Shown here piece after piece: positions 1-8,006 of a DNA stretch of 8,889 nt (within the stretch, counting starts at the first letter, position 1; every line of letters begins with the position of its first letter). The notes below the pieces were generated by a model. It did not search any database. It saw only the letters and a program-made list of their open reading frames with translations, and was not told the origin of the DNA. The translations under genes were made by a program, and so were the position numbers. The stretch is from an uncultured Micrococcales bacterium (GTDB lineage Bacteria; Actinomycetota; Actinomycetes; Actinomycetales; Microbacteriaceae), in contig CAIYOE010000077.1 in the NCBI GenBank assembly GCA_903927775.1, forward strand, positions 1 to 8,889, given 5' to 3'.

Positions 1-695
1 ACATTCCGAGTGCCGGCGAAACCTTTGAACCTGGCATGGCCGTCTCGGCCAAGACCTTCTTGGGTCTGGGAAAGAATGAGTCTGTTGTGACGGTCATCGA
101 CCTAACCTCCGATTCAACCATCGCGCTGGGAACCAAACAGGGTGTCGTCAAGCGAGTCGTTGCCGATTACCCGCCCAAGGATGAATTCGAACTTATCGGT
201 CTAAAAGACGGCGATGCCGTTGTTGGCGCCGCCATGGCCACCGATGCAGACGAACTCGTGTTTGTCACCAGCGATGCCCAGTTGTTGCACTTCGGTGCCG
301 ACAATGTTCGCCCGCAGGGTCGACCAGCTGGAGGTATGGCTGGAATCAACCTTGCAGACAAGGCAAGCGTGATCTATTTCGGTGTCATTTTCGATACTGA
401 GAACGCTGTCGTTCTTACAGCAGCCAATGCCAGCGATGTAATCCCGGGAACCGATCCAGGATCGGCTAAGTTGAGCGCACTAGCCGAGTTCCCAGGCAAG
501 GGTCGAGCCACAGGCGGAGTCCGTGCACAGCGCTTTATCCGAAGTGAAGATCAGCTTTACGCGGCTTGGGTGGGAACGAGTCCAGCAGCCCTTGCGGCTG
601 ATGGCCGCCCGGTAGAGCTGCCAAGCGAACTTGCCAAACGAGACGCCTCGGGAACACTGCTGAGCAATGTAATTGCCTCAGTAGGAACGCTCTGA
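1..695 (+). CDS. parC: DNA topoisomerase IV (ParC/GyrA-like) subunit A, C-terminal part; 5' end outside window
   Basis: The frame is open from base 3 with no stop or convincing start, so this is the 3' portion of a longer gene; the ATG at 36 is internal. The visible ~230 residues resemble the C-terminal beta-pinwheel DNA-wrapping domain of type IIA topoisomerase A subunits. They contain repeated blade-like units such as IALGTKQGVVKRV, LVFVTSDAQLLHF and a QGRPAGGMAGI turn, plus GKGRATGGVRAQRF. These are degenerate relatives of the GyrA-box. The N-terminal catalytic tyrosine domain lies off the window. Actinobacterial ParC paralogues of GyrA share this pattern from my memory of the family, and the adjacent parE supports ParC over GyrA. 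With ParE the protein would form the A2B2 enzyme that decatenates and relaxes DNA in the cytoplasm. The gene converges on parE, with four bases between the stops. I am sure of the family and less sure of ParC versus GyrA. Confidence 0.85.
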   Translation, partial: IPSAGETFEPGMAVSAKTFLGLGKNESVVTVIDLTSDSTIALGTKQGVVKRVVADYPPKDEFELIGLKDGDAVVGAAMATDADELVFVTSDAQLLHFGADNVRPQGRPAGGMAGINLADKASVIYFGVIFDTENAVVLTAANASDVIPGTDPGSAKLSALAEFPGKGRATGGVRAQRFIRSEDQLYAAWVGTSPAALAADGRPVELPSELAKRDASGTLLSNVIASVGTL

Positions 696-718
696 CCCGT
701 TAGGCGTCGATGCGCTCC
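684..718. terminator. Imperfect hairpin spanning the parC/parE convergent stops
   Basis: Bases 684-690 (GGAACGC) pair with 712-718 (GCGCTCC) at six of seven positions. Inside, GACCC (694-698) can pair with GG/GTC (703-708, one bulged C), leaving loop GTTA at 699-702. Both stop codons (693-695 and 700-702) lie inside the structure. No U-tract follows on either strand, so this is not a canonical intrinsic terminator. A compact bidirectional 3'-end structure is an inference. Confidence 0.3.
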
Positions 719-2781
719 CGCTCGAATGAGTCGGCGCTGTCGATGATGAAATCGCGTCTTGGAGCAACCTCATTGCCCATCAGCAGCTCAAAAACGCGTT
801 CCGAGGTCATGCCATCCTCGACCTTCACACGACGCAACAGGCGCCTGCTTCGATCCATGGTGGTTTCGGCTAGCTGGTCCGCATCCATCTCGCCAAGTCC
901 CTTGTAGCGCTGGATGGGTTCTTGGTAACGGCGACCGGACTTCTCTATTTTTGCTAGAAGGTTCTCCAGCTCCTGCTGACTGTAGGTGTAGACCACTTCG
1001 TTTGGTTTGCTACCAGGGTTCATGATTACCACGCGGTGCAGTGGCGGTACGGCAGCATAAACCCGACCGGCTTCAACCAAAGGGCGCATGTATTTGAAGA
1101 ACAGGGTAAGCAGCAGAGTGCGTATGTGAGCTCCGTCCACGTCGGCATCGCTCATGAGGATTACTTTTCCATAGCGTGCGGAATCTAGCTCGAACGAACG
1201 GCCAGAACCTGCACCGATTACCTGGATGATAGATGCGCACTCGGTGTTACTGAGCATGTCGCTAACCGATGCTTTTTGTACATTCAAAATCTTGCCGCGA
1301 ATCGGCAGTAGTGCCTGATATTCGCTGTTTCTGGCCAGCTTTGCGGTACCCAGAGCCGAGTCACCCTCAACGATGAAAAGTTCAGACACTTCGGTCTCTT
1401 GGGTGCGGCAGTCGACCAATTTGGTGGGCAGCGATGAGTTTTCTAGCGCACTCTTTCGTCGCTGCGTTTCCTTGTGGGCTCGTGCCGAAACACGCGCCTT
1501 CATTTCTGAAACGACTTTTTCTAGTAGTAGCGCCGATTGAGCTTTGTCGTCGCGTTTTGAACTTTCCAAGCGCTCGTTGAGCTCCTTGGCCAACACATTC
1601 GAAACAATATTGCGAACCGCCGGGGTTCCCAAAACCTCTTTGGTCTGGCCTTCGAACTGTGGTTCAGGCAAACGAACGGTGATTACCGCGGTGAGCCCGG
1701 CCATGACGTCTTCTTTTTCGACTTTGTCATTACCCGGCTTGAGCTTTCGGGAGTTGGCCTCTACCTGAGCGCGGATCGTCTTGAGGAGCGCCTGCTCGAA
1801 TCCAGCAACGTGAGAACCGCCTTTGGGAGTGGCGATGATATTCACATACGACTTAAGGGTCGATTCGTATCCCATACCCCAGCGCAGCGCAATGTCAACC
1901 TCACAGGTGCGTGATACCTCTTTGGAAACCATGTTTCCTGATTCATCGAGCACAGGAATGGTTTCGGTGAAATCGCCAGAACCGGTGAGGCGCCAGGTGG
2001 AGGTAAGCGGTGCGTCGGGAGCCAAAAAGTCGGCGTATTCCGCGATTCCACCATCGAAGCGGTAATCAGATACCACCGGCTCGTTACCCAATTGGTCCGA
2101 AATAGTAATGCCGAGACCCGGAACCAAGAATGCAGTCTGCCGAGCTCTGTCTGCCAAATCAGAAGCGCTGAAGTTGGCATCCTTGATGAAAATCTGCGGG
2201 TCCGACCAATAGCGAACTCTTGTACCAGTTACACCTTTGGCTACTTTTCCGACCTGCTGCAGAATGCTTTGTGCTTCGAACGGGGTAAATGGATTGTTTG
2301 GGGCGATGCCCTTAGAGTCGTCAAAGATTCCAGGCTCACCTCGTCTGAAAGACATCTTGAAAGTTTTGCCGTCTCGGTCAACCTCGACATCCAAGCGCTC
2401 CGAAAGAGCGTTGACCACCGACGCACCCACACCGTGCAAACCACCCGATGCCGTATACGAGCCGCTACCGAACTTTCCGCCGGCGTGCAGCTTGGTAAAC
2501 ACCACCTCTACACCGCTCAAACCGGTCTTGGGTTCGATGTCTACAGGAATACCGCGCGCCTTGTCGCGAACCTCCAGACTGGAATCTGGGTGAAGAACTA
2601 TGTCGATTTGATTTCCGTGCCCAGCCAAAGCTTCATCGACTGAGTTGTCGATGATTTCCCAAAGGCAGTGCATCAAACCACGCGAATCGGTTGATCCGAT
2701 GTACATTCCGGGGCGCTTACGAACAGCCTCCAGGCCTTCTAGAACGCTGAGATGACGGGCGGAATAATCTGAGTTCGACAC
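700..2781 (-). CDS. parE: DNA topoisomerase IV subunit B (ParE), GHKL ATPase
   Basis: This 693-residue protein is full length for the GyrB/ParE family. The N-terminal GHKL ATPase domain shows E42 and N46 (EIIDN), D73 and the LHGVGASVVNALS lid (~115-127). The transducer includes QTKEVLGTPAVRNIV. The TOPRIM domain has EGDSA (E472) and the metal-binding DADVD (D545/D547/D549). The tail QRYKGLGEMD closes the family pattern. EGDSALGTAK rather than the usual GyrB EGDSAGG, and the neighbouring parC, favour ParE. It hydrolyses ATP to drive strand passage for chromosome decatenation. Start: GTG at 2781, chosen because SARHLSVLEGLEAVRKRPGMYIG follows at the usual distance; there is no Shine-Dalgarno. 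Oddity: the normally D-N/D-G-R-G ATP-site motif reads DKARG (73-77), so the second and third positions are changed; I read this directly from the DNA. It converges with the partial upstream gene instead of forming a parEC operon. Very confident of the family. Confidence 0.93.
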   Translation of the reverse strand: MSNSDYSARHLSVLEGLEAVRKRPGMYIGSTDSRGLMHCLWEIIDNSVDEALAGHGNQIDIVLHPDSSLEVRDKARGIPVDIEPKTGLSGVEVVFTKLHAGGKFGSGSYTASGGLHGVGASVVNALSERLDVEVDRDGKTFKMSFRRGEPGIFDDSKGIAPNNPFTPFEAQSILQQVGKVAKGVTGTRVRYWSDPQIFIKDANFSASDLADRARQTAFLVPGLGITISDQLGNEPVVSDYRFDGGIAEYADFLAPDAPLTSTWRLTGSGDFTETIPVLDESGNMVSKEVSRTCEVDIALRWGMGYESTLKSYVNIIATPKGGSHVAGFEQALLKTIRAQVEANSRKLKPGNDKVEKEDVMAGLTAVITVRLPEPQFEGQTKEVLGTPAVRNIVSNVLAKELNERLESSKRDDKAQSALLLEKVVSEMKARVSARAHKETQRRKSALENSSLPTKLVDCRTQETEVSELFIVEGDSALGTAKLARNSEYQALLPIRGKILNVQKASVSDMLSNTECASIIQVIGAGSGRSFELDSARYGKVILMSDADVDGAHIRTLLLTLFFKYMRPLVEAGRVYAAVPPLHRVVIMNPGSKPNEVVYTYSQQELENLLAKIEKSGRRYQEPIQRYKGLGEMDADQLAETTMDRSRRLLRRVKVEDGMTSERVFELLMGNEVAPRRDFIIDSADSFERERIDA

Positions 2782-2787
2782 CCGTTA

Positions 2788-2793
2788 AGGCTA
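2788..2793 (-). promoter_or_regulatory. Possible -10 element of a leaderless parE transcript
   Basis: On the minus strand TAGCCT fits the actinobacterial -10 pattern TANNNT and ends six bases before the GTG start of parE. That places the expected transcription start at, or next to, the first base of the start codon. No Shine-Dalgarno-like purine run is visible upstream of the GTG, which agrees with leaderless translation, a common mode in actinobacteria. I see no good -35 hexamer. A single short motif is weak evidence. Confidence 0.35.
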
Positions 2794-2841
2794 ACCGTTC
2801 GGCACTGGACCAGCCTTCAGCAACACAGTACCGACCAAGTA

Positions 2842-2871
2842 TTCGCAGTTAGCGAAAAAGACGCCTATCTG
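2842..2871 (+). promoter_or_regulatory. Possible promoter/operator for the DUF7455 gene in the divergent intergenic region
   Basis: The 144-base region 2782-2925 separates divergent starts of parE and the small zinc-finger gene. TTCGCA (2842-2847) and CTATCT (2865-2870) are 17 bases apart and could be -35 and -10 elements, though both are poor matches to consensus. A short inverted repeat, TTCGC-agtta-GCGAA (2842-2856), overlaps the putative -35 and could be an operator half-site pair or chance. Nothing else recognisable lies in this gap. Confidence 0.22.
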
Positions 2872-2913
2872 CGCGCTGAGAGCCCAACTGTGTGTTCAAA
2901 TAGAAGAGTTAGT

Positions 2914-2920
2914 GAGGAGA
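2914..2920 (+). promoter_or_regulatory. Shine-Dalgarno site fixing the start of the DUF7455 gene
   Basis: GAGGAGA lies five bases upstream of ATG at 2926. It is one of the two clear ribosome binding sites in the window, and it selects that ATG over the in-frame GTG at 2890. Confidence 0.75.
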
Positions 2921-2925
2921 ACACC

Positions 2926-3141
2926 ATGACCAGCACCGAGACCAATGAGCAACTGGCCCAACCAGTTGCGCTCACCGTTGCCGACCGCTGCGACGCTTGC
3001 GGTGCTCAGGCCTATGTACGAGTCACCCTAGCCACCGGCGAGCTTCTGTTCTGCTCACACCACGCCAATGAAAACCGAGCCAAGCTCGAGCCGGTAGTTG
3101 TAACCTGGCAAGACGAAACCGAGAAGTTGCTGGCTAGATAG
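2926..3141 (+). CDS. DUF7455-type small zinc-finger protein
   Basis: A 71-residue protein of unknown function. The core reads LTVADRCDACGAQAYVRVTLATG followed by ELLFCSHHANENRAKL: a C-x2-C pair and a C-x2-H/HH pair that would form one small zinc-binding site, though metal binding is inferred. I recognise this as the short actinobacterial protein now called DUF7455, which in many actinobacteria sits near primary sigma factor genes, as here. No signal peptide or membrane segment is visible, so it is probably cytoplasmic. The start at 2926 is set by a strong Shine-Dalgarno; the in-frame GTG at 2890 would add twelve residues without a good site. It stands alone between divergent parE and convergent gatD, and its stop TAG overlaps the gatD end by eight bases. 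Family assignment is from recall of the pattern; a biochemical role is not known to me. Confidence 0.82.
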   Translation: MTSTETNEQLAQPVALTVADRCDACGAQAYVRVTLATGELLFCSHHANENRAKLEPVVVTWQDETEKLLAR

Positions 3142-3150
3142 CTAACTTCT
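3122..3150. terminator. Hairpin centred on the overlapping DUF7455/gatD stops
   Basis: AGAAGTT (3122-3128) is perfectly complementary to AACTTCT (3144-3150). Inside, GGCTA (3132-3136) faces TAGCT (3139-3143), leaving a three-base bulge (3129-3131). The overlapping stops of the two convergent genes (3134-3141) occupy the apex. Because the stem is symmetric it can form in transcripts from either strand. There is no following U-tract, so a terminator function is plausible but unproven. Confidence 0.42.
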
Positions 3151-3760
3151 GAAAAGGCTTGTCGGTCTCAATCTTCCAGACTTGCTCGGAAATCCTATTC
3201 AGGGTCTCGATCCAGTTTTTTAGCTGATCAGGTATTTCCTGAGGCCATTCCAATCCTGCCGCGGCAACAGCCGCTTTAGCCGCCCAATCCAATAGCGTCG
3301 GGTTCTTAGCCAGAACTGGACCGTGCAACATGGTGCAAATCCAACGCATGTTCATTACCAAATTAGGCAGGCCCGAGTCGGAGTTTCGATAACCAAGCAC
3401 TTCGAGGTTGCCGAGGTTTGCAACTTGGAAGGCCGATTCCCGCTCTCCAGGCTGAATGATCTGCGGAACGATCGAATTCCGGCTTAGATATTCGAATCCC
3501 GAACCCACGGCCAGCCCAGGGACATTCAGCAGAGCCAACCAATCAAGCTCGTCAAGCTTGGCGTCTATGCTTTCGCAGGCGGCCAAGGATCCGTGGCCGA
3601 ATAAAACAAAGTTAAGGTCTGAACTGGCAACACCTGGGATCACCACTTGAACACCAACTTGGAATCCGGCCGCTGTTAGGTACCGCTTGAGAGCCAGGAG
3701 GTTACCCTGGTCGCCATCGAGGTTTAGTTGGTTTGGAAATATAGTTCCAAGTTTGATCAC
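3134..3760 (-). CDS. gatD: GatD-like class I glutamine amidotransferase homologue lacking the catalytic cysteine
   Basis: A 208-residue CobB/CobQ-type amidotransferase-fold protein, the partner of MurT. Family landmarks are the N-terminal GTIFPNQLNLDGDQGN (5-20) and LHGPVLAKNP (145-154), which carries the catalytic His (H146). In characterised GatD the nucleophile lies in an ICGGYQ elbow; here the aligned stretch is VGSGFE (85-90), so Gly86 replaces the cysteine. The family GGGSDREQ-type loop reads GHGSLAAC (55-62), and the FENHGGR stretch that supplies an active-site arginine reads YRNSDSG (124-130). The glutaminase is therefore predicted inactive. The remaining cysteines, C62 and C142, are not at the elbow. 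The frame is intact with no sign of decay. GTG at 3760 overlaps the murT stop (GTGA), with AGGAGG seven bases upstream, so it is co-translated with MurT and probably still needed as a structural or substrate-delivery partner. It could alternatively be a scaffold only. Family confidence is high; function is open. Confidence 0.85.
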   Translation of the reverse strand: MIKLGTIFPNQLNLDGDQGNLLALKRYLTAAGFQVGVQVVIPGVASSDLNFVLFGHGSLAACESIDAKLDELDWLALLNVPGLAVGSGFEYLSRNSIVPQIIQPGERESAFQVANLGNLEVLGYRNSDSGLPNLVMNMRWICTMLHGPVLAKNPTLLDWAAKAAVAAAGLEWPQEIPDQLKNWIETLNRISEQVWKIETDKPFQKLAI

Positions 3761-5015
3761 CGGACTACCTCCTCGGGGCTGGTAAAACCGAGCATTCGCC
3801 GAATCCGGCGCATTGCATCGGCCGAGAAGACTACGGTTCGCATGCCATGTTCGGGTTCGGGTAAGGCCATCCAGTATTCGAAAGCCTTTGCTAAATCACC
3901 TGTTGCCAATTCCGGCTCAAAACCATGGTGCCGTAGCCAAAGTTCGGCCTCTGCAAAGTTGTAGCCCGTGACTACGTCTACGGTAGATAGTTTCTCTGGA
4001 TCTACTGTCCAAAGCCATGCTGGATCGTGGACATCTCTGCCTATGGCAAACATGACTCGGTCGAGTTTGCCAGGTAGGTTATCAAGGTTCAGCTGCGTGC
4101 TGGCCGGATTTTGAACCAGGATGAACTCAACATCGATGCCATTGATTTGGACAACCTCTCCCCTGGCGAAAACGGGCGGCAACTGCGCCAGAGTCGCCTC
4201 GGCAAGCTTGGCATCGAAAGCCTTGCCCAGAATCTGACTCGCCGATTCCAATGCTGCCGCCGCGTCAACCGCAAAATGCGCCCCGCGAGAAGGTAATTCG
4301 AAAGCGATGTGTTTACCGTGAACAGCCATGTCAACAGACTTGCCGGCCAGGGTCATGATGGTAGTGGTCGCGTTGGGTCTACCGAGACTTGGCAGGTAAG
4401 TAGGGGCATACCCCAGCTTCGAAGCCGCAACCTGATCACGCATTCCAAACCAGCGAATGACCTTGGCTTCCAAAGACTCGGCAATTATGAGCAAGTTCTG
4501 ATCATCGGCGTTTAGAACTACCGTTTGGGTCGCCGATTTAGCAACTTTCTCTAGTTTATGGCGCACCAATGCCGGGTCAATGAAGCGATCTAGCTGGTCC
4601 TCGACCACATTAAGAATGGCTACCAAACTCGGTTTAACCTCATCAACTAGCTCCGCTGCGTGGCCCTCGTCCATCTCCAAGATTGCAATCTTCTGATTGA
4701 GAGCCCCAAAGAGATTTGATTGTTCAAGAATGCTGCTGTAAAAACCCTGCTTGATGTTCGCTGTGGTCGGGTTTGTGAAAACCGTAAACCCATGAGCCCG
4801 AACTAGAGCGACCAACATTTTTGTGGTCGTGGACTTGCCCGCACTTCCGGTAACCACAACTAGTCCCTTAGGGAAAGACCTAAGGGTTCGATTGAGGATA
4901 CCGGGGGCTACTTTGCTGACAATAAGACCCGGCAGCGCTGACCCACCGCCCGGACGAATCAATCGAACCGCAAACCGGCTGAGACGACCCAGCAGGATGG
5001 CAGGCAGGTAACGCA

Positions 5016-5016
<1 letters not shown>
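3757..5016 (-). CDS. murT: MurT-like Mur ligase (DUF1727 C-terminal domain) lacking the zinc ribbon
   Basis: A 419-residue Mur-ligase-family protein. Known MurT activates the alpha-carboxyl of D-Glu in lipid II with ATP at the inner membrane face, for amidation with GatD-supplied ammonia. Seen here: N-terminal segment; P-loop VTGSAGKSTTT (55-65); EMDEG (114-118); EDQLDRF (139-145); LNADD (168-172); ARGE (284-287); and the MurT C-terminal domain with QNPAS (302-306) and GRDVHDPAWLW (326-336), which retains the D-x2-D-x2-W-L-W spacing (D328, D331). Compared with characterised MurT, the P-loop GTNGKTTT is GSAGKSTTT, the DQ segment begins with Glu instead of Arg, and the region after W189-F-G-M (about 191-225) is short with no cysteines; the whole protein has none, so the Cys4 zinc ribbon is absent. 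The ATG at 5016 shares its A with the sigA stop (TAATG), with no clear Shine-Dalgarno, implying translational coupling. Family assignment is firm; the acceptor amine is uncertain. Confidence 0.87.
3768..3773 (-). promoter_or_regulatory. Strong Shine-Dalgarno of gatD inside the murT 3' end
   Basis: The minus strand reads AGGAGG seven bases before the gatD GTG (3758-3760). It is a perfect anti-16S match in a window where most genes lack one, and it lies within the last codons of murT. Together with the GTGA stop/start overlap it argues that GatD is actively synthesised in step with MurT, which makes a decaying gene unlikely. Confidence 0.8.
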
Positions 5017-6632
<1,616 letters not shown>

Positions 6633-6634
6633 GT

Positions 6635-6654
6635 CAAATTCGCGAATGAATTTG
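6635..6654 (-). promoter_or_regulatory. Perfect inverted repeat immediately upstream of the sigA start
   Basis: CAAATTC (6635-6641) and GAATTTG (6648-6654) form perfect 7-base arms around a six-base centre, two bases before the ATG at 6632. A nested perfect palindrome, ATTCGCGAAT, lies at 6638-6647. It could be an operator, or a 5'-leader hairpin that would sit where a ribosome site is expected; none is present. The arms are AT-rich, so RNA stability would be modest. Confidence 0.45.
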
Positions 6655-6671
6655 AATGGGCCTTTTGGTTA

Positions 6672-6677
6672 ACAATA
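6672..6677 (-). promoter_or_regulatory. Possible -10 element of a sigA promoter
   Basis: In the 107-base gap 6633-6739 the minus strand carries TATTGT, which fits TANNNT. A poor -35 candidate (AAGTCA) lies 17 bases upstream. Transcription would start near 6665, leaving a leader of about 33 bases that includes the inverted repeat at 6635-6654. I see no convincing terminator for the upstream MFS gene here, only a 4-base stem AGGT/ACCT (6724-6735). Read-through from the MFS gene into sigA is therefore also possible. Confidence 0.25.
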
Positions 6678-6739
6678 CACCGTGCAACCGACATTGACTT
6701 CGATTACTCGTGGTTACTGCAACAGGTTTTTACCTATTC

Positions 6740-8002
6740 CTATTCCGTTAGCCCCATGCGATTTTGATTGACGCGGAACCGCCACAAACCGAATCCACAG
6801 AAGACGAAGACAACGATGAATGCCCAGCGGAAACCCTCGAGACTATAAAGGGACAGCCCACTCGATTTCCCAAACCAGAGATAGAAGGCATCCAAAATTG
6901 CCCCAACAAGGAAAATCATGGTCAGGGATGAGAGGAATCCGCCGATATTGATGAAACCGTTGGTGGCACCGAGTTGCGATTTGTCTGTGTGTTCCCTACT
7001 GAAATCAAATGCGATCATCGATGCTGGCGCGGCGACAGCAGTTACAAAGAGCATGGAAATAATTTGCCAAATCGAGGCTCTACCTGGAACGAAAAGTACC
7101 TGAGCCCACCCCGCAAGCATCAAAAGAACTCCATAAGTCACTATGAATTTTCTACTTGACGGATATTTTGCACCCACAATGCCAAAAGTTGAACCCGCAA
7201 TCACCCCTACAAAGACCATCGAGCCAAGAAGACCCAGGGCCAATGCGCGGTCGATTCCCTCGCCTTTCACCAAAAACGGGACGCCCCAAAGCAAAAGCAA
7301 CATGGTCGAGGGGCTCATCGTGCAAAAATGAATCCAAAAAGCTGATTTTGTCGACGCCCTGCGCACATTTGACGCAAGAGCAGCAAACATCGCGCTCCCC
7401 TTTACCGCATTGGGAGAACTGTGCCCATTTCTTTCATCGGTTATGACAACATAAGTGATGACACCAACAAAGAGTCCAAGGCCAGCCCATGTTGTAAAAG
7501 CTGCCGTCCAGCCTGTTAGGTGCAAAACCAGAGCAAAGGGAACCGCAGAAACGATCTGCCCAAGTTGCCCGGCGTTCCCAAGAAGTTGCTGTAAGCGCGA
7601 GGCAGTCGAGCCCACGTACCAACCATTGATAAGTCTGATCAGCGAAATAAAAGTAAAGGCGTCGCCAATCCCAACCAAGATGCGTCCGGCCAGGGCTGGT
7701 TCAAGAATTACCGCATAGGCCACCACCAGCTGGCCAGACGAAATCAACAAGGCTCCGAGGGCCAACATTTTTCTGGGCCCGATTCGGTCCAGTAGTAAAC
7801 CCACCGGGATTTGCATACCAGCGTAGGCAACAAGTTGCGCAACAGCTAGAGAGCCCAACTGCTCCGCCGATGTGTGAAACCGTTCGCTGGCCGCAAGCGA
7901 TGCCACACCCATAGAGCTCCGCTGGCTGATAGCGCTGATGTAGGCGAGCAAGCCAAATGCCATAACCAGCCATCCAGGTGGTCGCCGAAAAGAGATGGTC
8001 AC
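6740..8002 (-). CDS. MFS transporter, 12 predicted membrane segments, substrate unknown
   Basis: A 420-residue major facilitator superfamily protein from the proposed start. Hydrophobic segments allow twelve membrane helices. The motif-A loop between helices 2 and 3 is clear (GLLLDRIGPRKML), and a central hydrophilic loop (TDERNGHSSPNAVKGS) separates the two six-helix halves. Arg-bearing helix 4 (GRILVGIGDAFTFISLIRLINGWY) is typical of MFS carriers but does not identify the cargo. Start: GTG at 8002, four bases after the PAC2 stop, gives a short positive N-tail (TISFRRPPGW) before helix 1. Upstream in-frame starts at 8068 (TTG), 8047 and 8041 (ATG) would overlap PAC2 and add residues lacking family character; none has a good Shine-Dalgarno. 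The gene is probably co-transcribed with PAC2. An efflux or solute-uptake role cannot be decided from the sequence. Confidence 0.85.
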   Translation of the reverse strand: MTISFRRPPGWLVMAFGLLAYISAISQRSSMGVASLAASERFHTSAEQLGSLAVAQLVAYAGMQIPVGLLLDRIGPRKMLALGALLISSGQLVVAYAVILEPALAGRILVGIGDAFTFISLIRLINGWYVGSTASRLQQLLGNAGQLGQIVSAVPFALVLHLTGWTAAFTTWAGLGLFVGVITYVVITDERNGHSSPNAVKGSAMFAALASNVRRASTKSAFWIHFCTMSPSTMLLLLWGVPFLVKGEGIDRALALGLLGSMVFVGVIAGSTFGIVGAKYPSSRKFIVTYGVLLMLAGWAQVLFVPGRASIWQIISMLFVTAVAAPASMIAFDFSREHTDKSQLGATNGFINIGGFLSSLTMIFLVGAILDAFYLWFGKSSGLSLYSLEGFRWAFIVVFVFCGFGLWRFRVNQNRMGLTE

Positions 8003-8006
8003 CTGT

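Noticed and set aside
1842..2180. 112-residue minus-strand open frame in another frame within parE
   Set aside because: It overlaps the parE transducer region out of frame, with no family character.
2092..2643. 183-residue plus-strand open frame opposite parE
   Set aside because: It lies wholly within the well-supported ATPase domain of parE, has no recognisable motif and no ribosome site; a shadow frame.
2890..2925. In-frame GTG start giving a 12-residue longer DUF7455 protein
   Set aside because: The added residues include the ribosome site itself as codons, and the ATG at 2926 has a strong, well-spaced Shine-Dalgarno.
3134..3760. GatD Cys loss as a frameshift or pseudogene
   Set aside because: The frame is continuous, flanking family motifs align without gaps, the His motif is kept, and there is a strong ribosome site with coupled start; a deliberate divergent protein is more likely.
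6721..6745. AGGT-tttt-ACCT stem and a doubled CTATTC at the MFS 3' end as a terminator
   Set aside because: The stem is only four base pairs with low GC, and the doubled hexamer is too short to mean anything; not enough to call a terminator.
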